Of a DNA stretch of 64,000 bases, positions 33,527 to 47,909 are shown piece by piece. The translations under genes were made by a program, and so were the position numbers. Location of the stretch: contig NW_019773626.1 of the NCBI RefSeq assembly GCF_001039355.2, positions 83,294 to 147,293 on the forward strand, written 5' to 3'. Source of the DNA: Lingula anatina (taxonomy: Eukaryota > Brachiopoda > Lingulata > Lingulida > Lingulidae). How positions within the stretch are numbered: the first letter of the stretch is position 1; each line of letters starts with the position of its first letter. The notes beneath the pieces were generated by a model. The model was given only the letters and a program-made list of their open reading frames with translations, had not been told where the DNA came from and ran no database searches.

Positions 33527-35957
33527 CTCTCTATCACCCTGTCCCAGATGTGAGACACGCTGTGCCTCTCCCAGGTTCTCTACATTGCCTCAACTGATGG
33601 AGTGATCGGGTGCCTCAATGCTGATGATGATGATGATGAGGTCGACAGTCAATTGGCATCAGTGTGAGTGAAGAAGTCCCTACTATTGGGATAAAAGCTC
33701 TCACAGGCACAGTTTGTATTTATGCTGTCAAAAAGTTTATAAATGAAGCGAAAAACAATTTAAAAGAATAAAGATTTTCTCAACATAATTGGCAATGCTG
33801 CACAGTGTTTAGCACGCACCAGAATTTGATGGCCAGATTAATGTGAGGGAGAGAAACAACCGCGATGCTTTGGGCATTTGTATTGCCTGCGGTAATGACT
33901 TCATGGTTAAATACATTGGGTTTTTATATAAACGCTGTACTAGATATTCACTTTTTTATTACAACAAGGATGAACTCGGCCTGCTCACTGCCTTAATTTG
34001 GTAGAGGTACTGAAGGCTCCATCTCGTACTAAAGACTCCATAGTCACCATTCAGAGGATTATAAGATGGTCTCTTGGGTATTTTTGTAAATCGCTAAATG
34101 CCACGTTTTATTTCCCGAGATGGATTAGGTGATACGTTCATATGAAATAGCATTATCCTGAAGCATCCTGCTCCCTCGGCTCGTGAAAGCGATTTTTTAT
34201 TCTTCGTCCTTAGTAATACAATGTAATTATACTACGTGATTCGTGATTTTCAACTCTCATTTTCAATGAGATATAAATAAAGTTTTATTTATTGTGATAT
34301 GTGAACTGATGGTTTATTTCCCTTGATCTGTGTTCACCCTTCCACACCCCCCTCCCCGCCCTAGTGGGGCTCTCTTACAGGGGAATGCAGATGGTTTCTA
34401 TGATAAACAGTTTAATTAAATCATTTTTCATCAAAAACATTAAATAATGAGGCAAAGTTTTGTCAGAAAGCGACTTTTTGTTACAACTAAACAGGCAGCA
34501 CAGGACTGACTTGAAATTTTACGACAGGTCGGATGCATACAATTGTAGTATAGAAGTGACCCCTTAAATGATGTAGAGAGGGGGCCCTTTGAACACATCT
34601 CCCAGTGGAGAGTCCTATAGGTTGGTACATCTGGACAACTTATCTCAAATGTGTTATCTACATGTATTAACCCATTCTTTGAGTACTGATGATGTTAAAA
34701 GCAAATTGAATGACAATATTTATAAGCTTTTGCAGGAGAAAATCTCCATGTAGGTCATATTTTTACTCGTGTAATTTCCCTTCTCTTCATGCATTGACAA
34801 AAAAATAGCTCTATAAACATGTTTTTTCAGCGTCATAAAGTCAGAGAGTTGCAACGTTTGCGGTTTGCACATTCTGTTGCATACTTATCATTTTTTAAAA
34901 CACAGTTTTGGAATGAATATAATAATTATAATGTGATAATGAAAATTCGCCGGTATTCTCTGGAAAAGAGCCCACGATACGCTAACAAAAACGAACATTA
35001 ATATTAATACATGTACATGTCACATTATACCGTTATAATAGTTCCCAGTTTTACATGAATGTAAATGACTAATGTTTTTTTTTTTTTTTTTTTTTTTTCA
35101 ATTTTACTTGTAGCTGCAAGATTCTAATCCTTCAAATATTTAATTTCACCTTTTGAGCTTCAAAAATACATACATACAGGGTATCATTAATTCTGCAATG
35201 TTCTGCTTGCAAAAGAGAATGACAATTATGCTATTTTTCCTTATATCCCAAAATTACAAAACGATTTACTTTAAATCTCATAACTAATGCAGTAACTTAC
35301 CGTCGATGATAGCCCTGCTTTAGTACTGACAACAATGAGCTTGTTTAGGGGCTGACGGTGCTTGTGACAGTCGCAACCTTTGTGACTTGCGAGAGCTAGA
35401 CATGCGCAGTTGTGCTTCAAATGGTGCTAGTTTTCCCAAGTCTATACCCGTATCAGCCTACCTTTGTGGTTAGTTACAATTGTTTATTTTGCTCTCACGG
35501 ATTTATATTCAATAAGGCCACTACTTCCTCGCAGCACATTCCTGTAAAATGTAGTGACGCGTCGACTTTTGATTCCAAATGAAGACCCCCAGGCCATTCA
35601 AGCCAGAGGCTATCAACTTGTAACGCTATCAACACGTTACACCAGTGAAATATACAAAAAACGAAAAATTGCACTTTTTCAGTTTCAATTCTCTAAACGA
35701 AATTTAACGATTTAATTTTATGGTTGCCACTACGATACCAATTAATTTATATATACAGTGAGTAAATACAATTTACATTGATGCTTGTAATAACCCAGTT
35801 AGTTAATTAAGTAACGATTTTCCTTATTTTCAATTTTTTCATGAAAAAGACCTCGACTACTACCCTTGTAGGGCTACATGTTGTAAATCGGTACAGGGGA
35901 TGTAAACGCCCTTCATTAGATAAGCGGTTACTATTCGCTGTCCAACTACCCCTCTAT

Positions 35958-36060
35958 GGGAGCATTCACAACCAACTAGTCCGCGGATCAAATATGGCGC
36001 GACCCACTTGAAAGTAGGCCGACATTTAATTGGTCTGCCAGTGTTGAGACAACCCGTGGG
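35958..36060. mobile_element. MITE family 2, half copy
   Basis: Only one arm is recognisable: CATTCACAACCAACTAGTCCG followed by CGGATCAAATATGGCGCGAC. Confidence 0.5.
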
Positions 36061-36700
36061 AAGCGGGGAATCTAATATATTATTTAATGCGGGCCGTGGA
36101 ATTTCGTATTTCATTACATATTTATATAATATTATGGTATGTTTTTCAAATAGGGCAGTTGGCACCCAAATAGGAAGACGAACTTAACTACCAATTAGCC
36201 ACTTGTTTAACATTTTATTTCATGAACAAAAAGTGTGATGATAATGACATCGTCACCAATGTCCAGCGTCTTATACGTTCTGCTTCACAAAATAATAACC
36301 AGTTTCTGGGTCAGTGTGACCCATTAAATTTTATGATAAATATCTAGGTCAATGTAACTCTCTGATGACGGTTATCCAGGATATGGGCCAATGTTGCACA
36401 CTAACGATGGTTATTTGGTGCAGTATCCGAGTCAGCATGATCTGTTAATATGAAAATTTGTCATTAGACTTTACCGCTTAAGAATAAAAAAATATTAAAA
36501 AGCTATCTGATCATTTACCAGTAGGTCTTTGCTGTATACAAGTTAATATTTTCTCTTACTATATGGGTACATTCGTACATTGGCAGGTTTGCAATGTTCA
36601 TCCAAGTTCATTTAAAATGTTGCTGTATTTAAATTATATATCAAATATGGTATGTTCTAAGTATATTTTAGGTAAAACAAATGCTGAACATGGTAGTTGC

Positions 36701-38276
36701 TTACATATGTTTATAAATGTTTTTAAGTGTTAATAACAGCATTTGCATGTACATGTAGCTAGAAGTATAAGTACTGATACAGTAAACATGTGTCAGTAAA
36801 TATAAATTGACCTTGCCCCTTTGATTTAAATGTACTCACTATTGATAGCTTTGTCACAATTTAGTTAACAATAATTATCCAAGGGTGATAATTTATCATT
36901 TTGTTTATTCTTATTTATTCGATGCAGCATTTATACAGTATTTCAACGCCAAAAGTACAGCCTTTTGATGGACAAATACAGTACATGTAGCATTAGAAAA
37001 AATTAACAATGTAAAATGCATTATGGTATTGGTAAACAATAACATTGGTATTTCTGATGCCAACGCTATCACACCAGACAAAATGTATATGTATATGTCG
37101 CACTGTGAACTACCCACAATGCCTGCACATTGTACTCGTATGTCTAACATTCATGAGAATTAAAACTAAGTGGCAGTAAAACAATCATAAATTATAACAT
37201 AACTAGTGCATATAAAATACAATCATTCATCAAATAACAGTGGTCACACTCAAGCCGGAAAGTGTCTACATAAAACTTAAATACTAACAAAAAATATAAG
37301 GTGAAGGATACTGGCAGTATAGCAATACTTGTAGAATACAGAGTGCTTTGTACATACTTCAATTGTTTTTCGTTTGTAATCTTTGGCAGTTGTTCCATAC
37401 AAAGAACCAATAAAGGAATAATAATCTACCCTGAACTGCATGTACTTGTACCCCATATACTTACATAATATTGACCTTGACCTATTTATGCACACTGACC
37501 TTAACTTGACCTATTTGTGCATTCACTGGCTTAACCTTGACCTACATGGCCTGTCCTTGACCTAATCCTGGTCATTTTTCTAACTACAAATAAACATGGG
37601 GACATTTTGCTGTTTGGCTGCTAAACTGAATACACAATTCAAAACAAATCAAATGAAAACAAACGGGTGAAAACAAAACTGAAACATTTAAACTGGGTTC
37701 AGATATGAAAAACTACCAGAAAAAAAATTGTAATGAAGTTAAAAAATTGTGTGGCAAAGCTAACATTAGCACAAGGAGTTTAAGATTTATTTTTCTTTTC
37801 CTTATTATTTTTTATTTTTTTTTTTTAGGTTATCATTTTGACTAATAAATAAAATTTGCACTGGGAAGACATTCATGCTCTGTAACACAGCTCTTATACA
37901 TGTACATGTAACAGTAGGGCACATTTATGTATATATCTGCACAAATATACATGTTTTTGTAGTTAGTCTTATCGACTTAAAATTCACTTTCCAATTGGCA
38001 AAATCAAACTTGGTATTCTGCAACAATGGTTGTCTGTATACAGACCCACTCGATTTTATCTGTTGAAATTTTCTTAAAAATCTAATCCCTTCATTACCAT
38101 TATTTACTATAAAGGTTTTTTATTTTTTATCATTATTTTTTTAAATATTGTTAAACAATGAAGTGCATTCTAAAAATAAATTCAATCAAAACCCAAACTG
38201 AGCAATTCACTATTCACAGTTATAATTTGGAACGATTTTGCCTGTTGCAATCTTGGAAATCATTCCTGGACCAAAA
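36701..38276 (+). repeat. Direct repeat of about 1.57 kb, left copy
   Basis: Almost identical to 38278-39849 (a few substitutions, a 6-bp 'tgtata' indel and homopolymer differences). The two copies meet at the lone N 38277, so they probably represent one locus. Confidence 0.9.
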
Positions 38277-38277
38277 N

Positions 38278-39849
38278 TTACATATGTTTATAAATGTTTT
38301 TAAGTGTTAATAACAGCATTTGCATGTACATGTAGCTAGAAGTATAAGTACTGATACAGTAAACATGTGTCAGTAAATATAAATTGACCTTGCCCCTTTG
38401 ATTTAAATGTACTCACTATTGATAGCTTTGTCATAATTTAGTTAACAATAATTATCCAAGGGTGATAATTTATCATTTTGTTTATTCTTATTTATTCGAT
38501 GCAGCATTTATACAGTATTTCAACGCCAAAAGTACAGCCTTTTGATGGACAAATACAGTACATGTAGCATTAGAAAAAATTAACAATGTGAAATGCATTA
38601 TGGTATTGGTAAACAATAACATTGGTATTTCTGATGCCAATGCTATCACACCAGACAAAATGTATATGTCGCACTGTGAACTACCCACAATGCCTGCACA
38701 TTGTACTCGTATGTCTAACATTCATGAGAATTAAAACTAAGTGGCAGTAAAACAATCATAAATTATAACATAACTAGTGCATATAAAATACAATCATTCA
38801 TCAAATAACAGTGGTCACACTCAAGCCGGAAAGTGTCTACATAAAACTTAAATACTAACAAAAAATATAAGGTGAAGGATACTGGCAGTATAGCAATACT
38901 TGTAGAATACAGAGTGCTTTGTACATACTTCAATTGTTTTTCGTTTGTAATCTTTGGCAGTTGTTCCATACAAAGAACCAATAAAGGAATAATAATCTAC
39001 CCTGAACTGCATGTACTTGTACCCCATATACTTACATAATATTGACCTTGACCTATTTATGCACACTGACCTTAACTTGACCTATTTGTGCATTCACTGG
39101 CTTAACCTTGACCTACATGGCCTGTCCTTGACCTAATCCTGGTCATTTTTCTAACTACAAATAAACATGGGGACATTTTGCTGTTTGGCTGCTAAACTGA
39201 ATACACAATTCAAAACAAATCAAATGAAAACAAACGGGTGAAAACAAAACTGAAACATTTAAACTGGGTTCAGATATGAAAAACTACCAGAAAAAAAATT
39301 GTAATGAAGTTAAAAAATTGTGTGGCAAAGCTAACATTAGCACAAGGAGTTTAAGATTTATTTTTCTTTTCCTTATTTTTTTCTTTTTTTTTTTTTAGGT
39401 TATCATTTTGACTAATAAATAAAATTTGCACTGGGAAGACATTCATGCTCTGCTAACACAGCTCTTATACATGTACATGTAACAGTAGGGCACATTTATG
39501 TATATATCTGCACAAATATACATGTTTTTGTAGTTAGTCTTATCGACTTAAAATTCACTTTCCAATTGGCAAAATCAAACTTGGTATTCTGCAACAATGG
39601 TTGTCTGTATACAGACCCACTCGATTTTATCTGTTGAAATTTTCTTAAAAATCCAATCCCTTCATTACCATTATTTACTATAAAGGTTTTTTTTATTTTT
39701 TATCATTATTTTTTTAAATATTGTTAAACAATGAAGTGCATTCTAAAAATAAATTCAATCAAAACCCAAACTGAGCAATTCACTATTCACAGTTATAACT
39801 TGGAACGATTTTGCCTGTTGCAATCTTGGAAATCATTCCTGGACCAAAA
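38278..39849 (+). repeat. Direct repeat of about 1.57 kb, right copy
   Basis: See the left copy. This copy is contiguous with the SLC20A stop codon side. A candidate minus-strand AATAAA at 39946-39941 lies just outside it. Confidence 0.9.
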
Positions 39850-39940
39850 AAATTCTTAATATGTGCGATCTTGGATCACATTGCAAAACAATTATCATAA
39901 ATTTAACATTCAGCAACCCTACTATCAATGTACTCTAAAC

Positions 39941-39946
39941 TTTATT
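39941..39946 (-). terminator. Candidate polyadenylation signal of the SLC20A gene
   Basis: First AATAAA on the minus strand after the stop codon, about 240 nt downstream. Position alone supports it; longer 3' ends are possible. Confidence 0.35.
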
Positions 39947-40182
39947 TCCTATTCATTCAACTCCTTTTGAAACATGTGCGATGATTTTACTGAATTTTGA
40001 AAGAACTTTCCCCTATAACACATCCGTGATGTCTTGGACCAATCAATTGACTTAGTTTCATCTTTTTCTGCCTACTTCAGAAATACTATGCATCAAATTC
40101 AACCTTCATTCTTTCTTGTTATAATTTTGACCTTCCCTTGTTTCTTCTAGCAATTTTCTCCAATCACATGACCTAAGACCTC

Positions 40183-40426
40183 TCAGTGCGGAACTAGCAA
40201 TCTCAACCCAGCAAAGAGGGCAGCACTGATGCCACCGCTAACTGGCAGTGTCACAATCCATGCCAAAAAAATGTTACGGAAAAGTTTCCAGTCCACGTTC
40301 GCTCTTGATCGGAACCTCCCGACACTTACGATGGATCCCACTTTACAATGCGTGGTGCTGACAGGAATGCCGATATTGGATGCAACGAGGACAGTGAGGG
40401 CGGAGCCAATCTCAATACAAAAACCA
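40183..40426 (-). CDS. SLC20A exon 14 (last)
   Basis: Encodes [19 protein letters not shown], then [31 protein letters not shown] and a short C-terminus LLVPH before TGA (40185-40183). Confidence 0.93.
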
Positions 40427-42632
40427 CTGAAATAAAAAAGGAGGCAATCTTACCCTTCACATTATGTGTACAAGGTGCTAACTCCCAGTCAATGGAAAAT
40501 TTAAATTACCAATTTTATTTTTTTTTATACGTAATGTCTTTATTATTTATTATTTAGTAATATTTGCAAGCAGCACAGACAAGCTTAGCAGATCTGCACA
40601 TGTATTCAGGTAGGCACTGCATTTAATCTTTTAACATTTTGCAAACAGATGCCATTTCTGGCAAAGTTTCTACAAGGTCTGGACTTGAGTTTTTAACCAC
40701 CATAAATACACTGTACTGCACCAATGCACAATTTCTGAAATGAAATCATTAATCTACGCACAAGCTTTTGCTGAAATTATCTTAATTCACTTATTAGTTT
40801 ATTTAAAAACTTACTTTCTAAAATTTTGAACTAAAAGGCATTATCCCACATCTTTCTATCTCTGACACACACATGCACGCGCACACATCCACGCATGCAC
40901 ACACACATCCCCACTCTGACATACTCATGGTCTTGACGCCCATCAATCATTACCTTGAGGGCGTGATCTTGGTAAGGTCCTCCCCCATAGTCTTAATGAC
41001 ACGCCTCCCCCAGACAAACAGGCCAATAGAAATGCCTACTCCACCATAGAGGAGGATCCAAATGGGCGTGGCAGACTTCTGCTGGGCACTCCCTTCCAGA
41101 CCAATGATCCACAGAGCAACCAGGGGACCTATTGCATTGCTGTAATAAAAAGATAATAATCAAGGGGTGGTGAAACAAAGGGTAATGACTAGATCTTTCA
41201 GTGGGCAAACATGATTTATCTTTCAGAAACTTTATTAAGGAATCACAAAAAAATTATGTTTTTACGACCACCACTGCCATAGACACCAATGGTCAACGTA
41301 GTCTTAAAGTTACTGAAATAAAAAAAAAATTATGGAGTGGTAGCAACAAAACTGAAAAGCCGGCTACCCCATAGTTTTTTCTAAACAGTAAAAGCACCCC
41401 AATAGGCCCCATAGGCCCCATTCCCATTGAAACTATCAGTCTGTGTAGGTCCATCCAATTCCGCGAGGACTCAAGCTGAAATGTGATGTTTCGCCCTGTC
41501 ATCAGAGGGCCTCATTAATTTTTTTCCATTGTAATATAAGAGATGCTACAGCAAATCTTTTTCAATACAAAAAGAACAGTTCATGTACACTGACTTTATT
41601 TCGTAATTCACTAGCTTAAAGAGCTTATTTTATTTATTTATTTATTTTTTTTTTTTTTTTGGGGGGGGGGGCAAGGGGGGCTAGAAATGATTTATTCCGG
41701 CTGCCCGACTTCATTGAGTAATTACCCTAAATAAATCATACCTGACATCGTTACCACCGTGAGCAAAAGATCCAAAAATAGCTGTCAAAATTTGCAGCCA
41801 TGAAAACAGTTTAACAGATTCTGGACTGTCCTTTATAGACTCTCGCTCCTTCTTCTGGGCCTGAAATGAAAAGATGAAAATCATAGAGTCAGAGAGAAAA
41901 GTGGGCTTTAAAAAAAAAAAATCTTAAAATTGCTACCAGCAGATTTAAATGCATGTGTATAAATACTGTGTTACATTTAAGGGGAATTTGTTCATCTGTA
42001 ATATCAAAAATATGTACAATAATCTGTTATTTTATTTTTTTTTTTTTTCAAGACTCAATTTTTGGGGAATTTTCTGCAAAATGTAACTCCTTATGATGTT
42101 CAGATTTCAAAACCATCAGTTTGGGGAAATTTCCATTCTTGAAAATTTAGTCATAGTTGAAAATTTTGTCAGAAGACCATTCTATGCCAACGCAATTCTT
42201 TTCACATTGAAAATGCTGTCAAACTTGAAAATTAGCCTCTTAATAATTTTGAAAAATTTGTCACCTAATATGGCCATGTTAGGTTCACAGACTTAAAAAT
42301 ATTTATCAATTTTTAAGTGATGAAATTTTCAAGTTTTAAACATATCTTTTTTCTTTTTATTTTTCATTAACTCCTACCTCCAAGTCCTGACTGCTAGCTG
42401 GAGAATATTCCATGTTGCTGCTGTCAGAGATATCTAGCTTCACTGTTCCATTTGTGACTAAAAGAAACCAAAATTTAAAATCTTGACAAACAGATACTTA
42501 TTACATCACTTTTTTTACTATGTTTGTTATCTCCCACCAACTACTTTGGGCTTATTAAGAAAAACAGCAACAAAATGATATGCAATAACCCCTTTCTTAT
42601 TTCAATCTTAATTTGGGAAACATCATAGCAAA

Positions 42633-42663
<31 letters not shown>

Positions 42664-43414
42664 GATAGATAGATAGAAAAATAGATATAGCCAGGCCCAA
42701 AAGATGATCAACAATATATTGTATCAGTATCAATGCCAATGTGACCTATTTACATGTACATACCTTTGGGTGGTGTGGTCTTTCCTGGTCCAAACTCCTG
42801 TGTCAGTAATGTCTTGAAGGACTTCATTGATGGTGAGGGGGTAACGTCCTGATGACCAAAAAAATAAAAAATAAATAAAAAATAAAAACATGTCCTCATA
42901 TTTCTTAAATAAACTACCCCTAAATCCCAAGTGTGATGAACAAACCATTTTGTAAATTCATCACAGAAAACTGACAAGAGACAATGGAATAATTTACTGG
43001 GCAGACAATTCCTGTTTATAATAACTTTTGTTATTGATTTATAAGCATTTCACTGAAAATCAATAAGGCAAAATATTACAGGCATCTTATATTGGATGGC
43101 AGAATACCAAGAAAACTTGACAGACAGACAGACAAACTTCTAAGTCTGGGTTTTGAAATCAAAATCATAACCAATCCTCTGAATAAATACTTGGATAAGA
43201 ATTTGAGTATGTTTATAATGACATACCTGAACGCGCTTCACTGTGGGGACAAGTTTTTCTTTTTCCTTCTCCTCGTCTTCTTTCACCAGGTGTGTCAGTA
43301 ACTGGGCACCACTCTTCACTGAAATGGTTCAAACGTTAAATTATTGAGACAGCAAGACAGAGAGAATGAAAGAGAAATGGGGGGAGGTAGAACAAAAACT
43401 AGATTTGCTCTTTA

Positions 43415-43450
<36 letters not shown>

Positions 43451-46400
43451 AATCATTTTATTCAAAAAAGAAAACAAGGCAGCAACGCTGTCAATTGTAT
43501 AGACATTACACAAAAAATACCCATGACACTGCACAAAATGGTTTTCTGTTCTTTGTCAATTTGTATTCAATTTACAAAATGTTTAACAGCATAACTACCA
43601 CCACATATATTAAATTTATTATTAAAATTCTTCTAAGTTTATGATATCAAGTAGAAAACTGTCTGTAGGTCCATCAAAGTATATTTATGAAAAGTGGTTG
43701 TGGCGGAGCTGTGATGGAGATATGAGCAAATATTTATGAAAAGTGGTTGTGGCAGAGCTGTGATGGAGATATCAGCAAATATTTATGAAAAGTGGTTGTG
43801 GCAGAGCTGTGATGGAGATATCAGCAAATATTTATGAAAAGTGGTTGTGGTGGAGCTGTGATGGAGATATCAGCAAATATTTATGAAAAGTGGTTGTGGC
43901 AGAGCTGTGATGGAGATGTCAGCAAATATTTATGAAAAGTGGTTGTGGCGGAGCTGTAATGGAGATATGAGCAAATATTTATGAAAAGTGATTGTGGCAG
44001 AGCTGTGATGGAGATGTCAGCAAATATTTATGAAAAGTGGTTGTGGCGGAGCTGTGATGGAGATGTCAAAAAACATTGTAAGAGGTTGCAAACTGTGATA
44101 GAGCAACATGAAGATATGACACTTGTAAATTCATAAGTGTGATATCCCACTCATTCATATTTGTTTGAAATTTGCAGTGTTTTGAAAGAAAAAAATTAAT
44201 CTTTCTATTAAAATATTTTAATTGTTTGCATGTTACAGAAAGTAAACTGAATTTCTAAAATCAAAAAGTTCAAATATGTAATGCTTACCTGATCCGTTCT
44301 CAGTTGGTTTTTCAGGCATAATAATGGGATTTTCCATTGATTCTGTGTAAGACGGCCTTCTTGAACTGTCAGCTGAAAATAAATAAATAAATAAGTTAAA
44401 TACATTAATTAACAAATAAATATATTATTTCATACAGTGATTCCATAAATTCTTTTGCTTGTGACAGACATTTCATTGAGATTAAAAGTATACTATATAC
44501 ATATGAAAATGACCCAAAGGTCATATTTTTATGTCTATAAATATCCTGCAAAGCTATTTATCTTTCATAATTCTTAAATACTTCAATAAGGTATTGTTTT
44601 GAGCCATGTTCATATAGCCATGTTTACCCTAATATAAAACTATTTCACTAAATAGATATATTTTGTGTCTAGTGGACAAAAAGTTTTGGTCTAAAAGTTG
44701 AAAGCAGTTCTCAGGTACAATTATTTTGTGCAGCTGGCTATAGGTCTGAAGTCCACCACTCTGCTGGCACTTTTCTAAATTTATCCTTATTCAAAAAATT
44801 ATCCGTATTCAAAAAAATCAAGAAAATGCTAGTACTGAGCTTCACATGGGTGGTCGTAAAGGGGGAGGGGGTAGGTAGGTCAACCATGAATGATTCTCCG
44901 ACTGCAGACGTGACATCCATGTGAACGAGACAAAAATAAAACTGAGACTAAAATCAAGAAAAGACAGAACAAGCAGGGAATACATTACTACAGGTCACTT
45001 GACTCTGGAAGTAGAGAAACTTATTCAGCCAAAATAAAAAAAAAAGTGGACTTATTCGGCCAAAGTAAGGAATTCACAAGAGCTGCATAAAGAATCAAGT
45101 TGCAGGAAATTCACCTGGTATCATTTCGACCAATTAATTTATTCTTTGTAGCAAGATGGGACTAGCAGGAGGACCTGGCTTAAAGTTTAGATACATGGTT
45201 AATCAATGATATCCTATCCCAAGTTTTTTCACCAAATGGGATCTTCAAGAAAACAGCCATTTTTGTTTTTATTTATTTATTTATTTATTTTAATTTATTT
45301 TTTTATTTATTTATTTTTTTATTTATTTATTTATTTATTATTATTATTTTTTTTTTTTGCTCATGACTTGACCTGTCTCTGGACTAGGATTAAATATCTT
45401 TGTGCATGCATTTGTAATAAAAATATTCATTCATGATTCTCAATATCTCAATTTCTCAATATTATTTACATTTATTTCAGGTGTTTTACTATTCTTAAGG
45501 TCTATTTTGGGAAAGATAAGCAGATATATATGCAGGATGTGTAGACAGATAATACCTCCTTGTAACAAAAAACATACAGTAAACATTTAAATGTCTAAAT
45601 TTACTCGAAAACTCGAAAACATCACGACTTTAAAACTGTTTCAATTCTAAACAAGGCTTTCAATGCAAATTCACTTTTCCCAGACAGGAAAGTAAAAAAC
45701 GAGACAATGAGACAGCCGAAGCCATGCGCAGTCTGGAAAATCCAGACATAATCGGGTCACTTATCTTACAGGTGAAAGGCAGGTGTTTAGGGGTACAAAA
45801 GTTAAGATCATGTGTCTGTTCTGACGGCTCAGACAAGATCTTGGCAAACAAAAATAAACTAATCTGTTGCTATGAGCTTACAGTAACTGTGTAAAATTCT
45901 CAAACCCCTCACTTATTCCATTATCTCACTCTTTCAAGGTTCACCATTTTCCCTCAAAATGTGCCTTCTAACTGACAAAAAAACAACTGATTTTTCATAG
46001 CTTTAGAATAAGATTATAAGTTTTTTTTTTTTTAATATGAGCACATATACATGTAATTTGCACTGTGGAGATTCATAAACACATTTCATTGGAATTCAAT
46101 TAGTAGTTACAGTATGCATTAACTCTACTAGGGGCAAATGGACACTGACTTTTAAATAAATAAATATGTAAACACATGACAAGGGGTGTCAACAAGACGT
46201 CCAAAGGTCTGGTAAAGGACACTCGAGACATTAAATCTATTACCTCTTCTTAAGTTCACAGCCTGATAAACCAAGACCTTAAATAACCAGACTGGGGACA
46301 GGGAATTTCCAAACATACATGTACCACACAAATGCTCTACTGATTAAAAAATATATTTTTTGAATTCATGAAATTTTCTCATTTATCTGTTTATATAACT

Positions 46401-47859
46401 TTTTTTGTAAAATCCAGCAACTTTTTAAGTCTTCAATTTCTCCAAATAAAGAAAATCCTGCAAAATTAAGAACTTTGATATCCACCTCTACTATTATAAT
46501 AAAACATATTTGATTGGACAATGTGTTGTTCTATTAATATGGCACTTTAATTTCCAATATTTAATACGCAATTCGTTCTGTTGGCAATGTTGGAGAAATA
46601 GACCCCTGTGAACAAATCCTAGGAAATTCACACACAGATTTCCCAGTAATATTTTTACAGTTCATAGCTACACTACATGCCCTCCTCTAAAAACAAACAC
46701 ACACACACACACGCACACATTAGCACACATGCATGTATGTGCGTGTACACATAAAACACACCTTATATTTTTATCTAATTCGTAATTACCAGAATTGCCT
46801 CCAGATCCACCTCCTATCTTGTTGACTTGACTTCCAAATGTAAACTTGACCGCTCCGTTACATTCTGACTTCTCTGTCGTGGCAGCGTTGTATGAAATCT
46901 CCTGTGCTGAATCTAAATAAAGGTAATTTCAAAGATTAGTTTATAGTCTCATATCCACAATAATCAAATTCAACTGACTTACAGTAATGATTCTATCTTT
47001 GAATCAATTGGAGAAAAACTCAATCTTTGACAATTTTACATAATTCTGAAATAATTAAATATCATATTCTGTTTTTAATTATTTGGCTTCCACTCTACAA
47101 GTGTGTTCTAATTTTCAGAGTTTATAACTAAAAACATACGGTAGTTGTAAAATACACAATTTTCCCATTTGAAAAGATTGAGTTACCATAAGTTTGTAGT
47201 TTGTGTATAAACTTAAGAAATTTATGCAATCTTGAATCATTCTGAGACTCATAAATCCTGATTCACCCAGTGAAAAAATTGGCAGATTCATTCACGCTAC
47301 TTCTTATCAATAACTTCTATTCAGGGAACTTTAAACTTTTAGTTCATCCCTCTTATTTCAAGTTTTATTTAGATCATAATTACATCTAGCAACCTATACT
47401 TGTGAGTAATATACTTAATATTTTCTTTCATTGCCATGGGACTTTGGAAGACCATTAAAAACTCGTCTCCTAGGTTATTCCTCTTACACAAAAAATTTAA
47501 CTCAAATTTGTCCCTTACACACATAAATATTTACTTAATATTTTCTTCCGTTGCCATGGCACCATAACAACCCTCACTAGAAAGGCGCATATCAATCCCG
47601 AGCCAAAACTTAGGATAAATATCCCCCATAACGGAATCTTGTCGAAGCCCAGCACTGAAAAATAACAAAACACCAGTAAAAACTTAAGTCATTCATTCAA
47701 ATCCGTTAAAACTGCATCTTAAACCATCTTTGTTCAAAACTTGTCACAATGACAAAAATAAGTATTTATAAGCATAATCCAATCAAGCATTGAAGAAAAA
47801 GTATAAAAAGTGTATTAAGATAATTTTATTGACATTTATAAGACTCCAACTTATTAGGG

Positions 47860-47909
<50 letters not shown>

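Larger units (their letters stand above)
32081..36700. other. Intergenic spacer, repeat-rich
   Basis: Contains a (TTA)n tract (about 32529-32570), MITEs at 32871-33034 and 33271-33526, a half copy of family 2 at 35958, poly(T) at 35075-35098 and a (GAT)n tract near 33623-33639. No exon chain recognised. Confidence 0.55.

Noticed and set aside
36911-39066. Pairs of identical minus-strand small frames (79/77 and 72 codons) downstream of SLC20A
   Set aside because: They recur only because the 1.57-kb segment is present twice. No family similarity or start context; likely 3' flank.
43681-44072. CRISPR-like regular array
   Set aside because: Units are contiguous with no unique spacers, and the genome is animal; it is a minisatellite.
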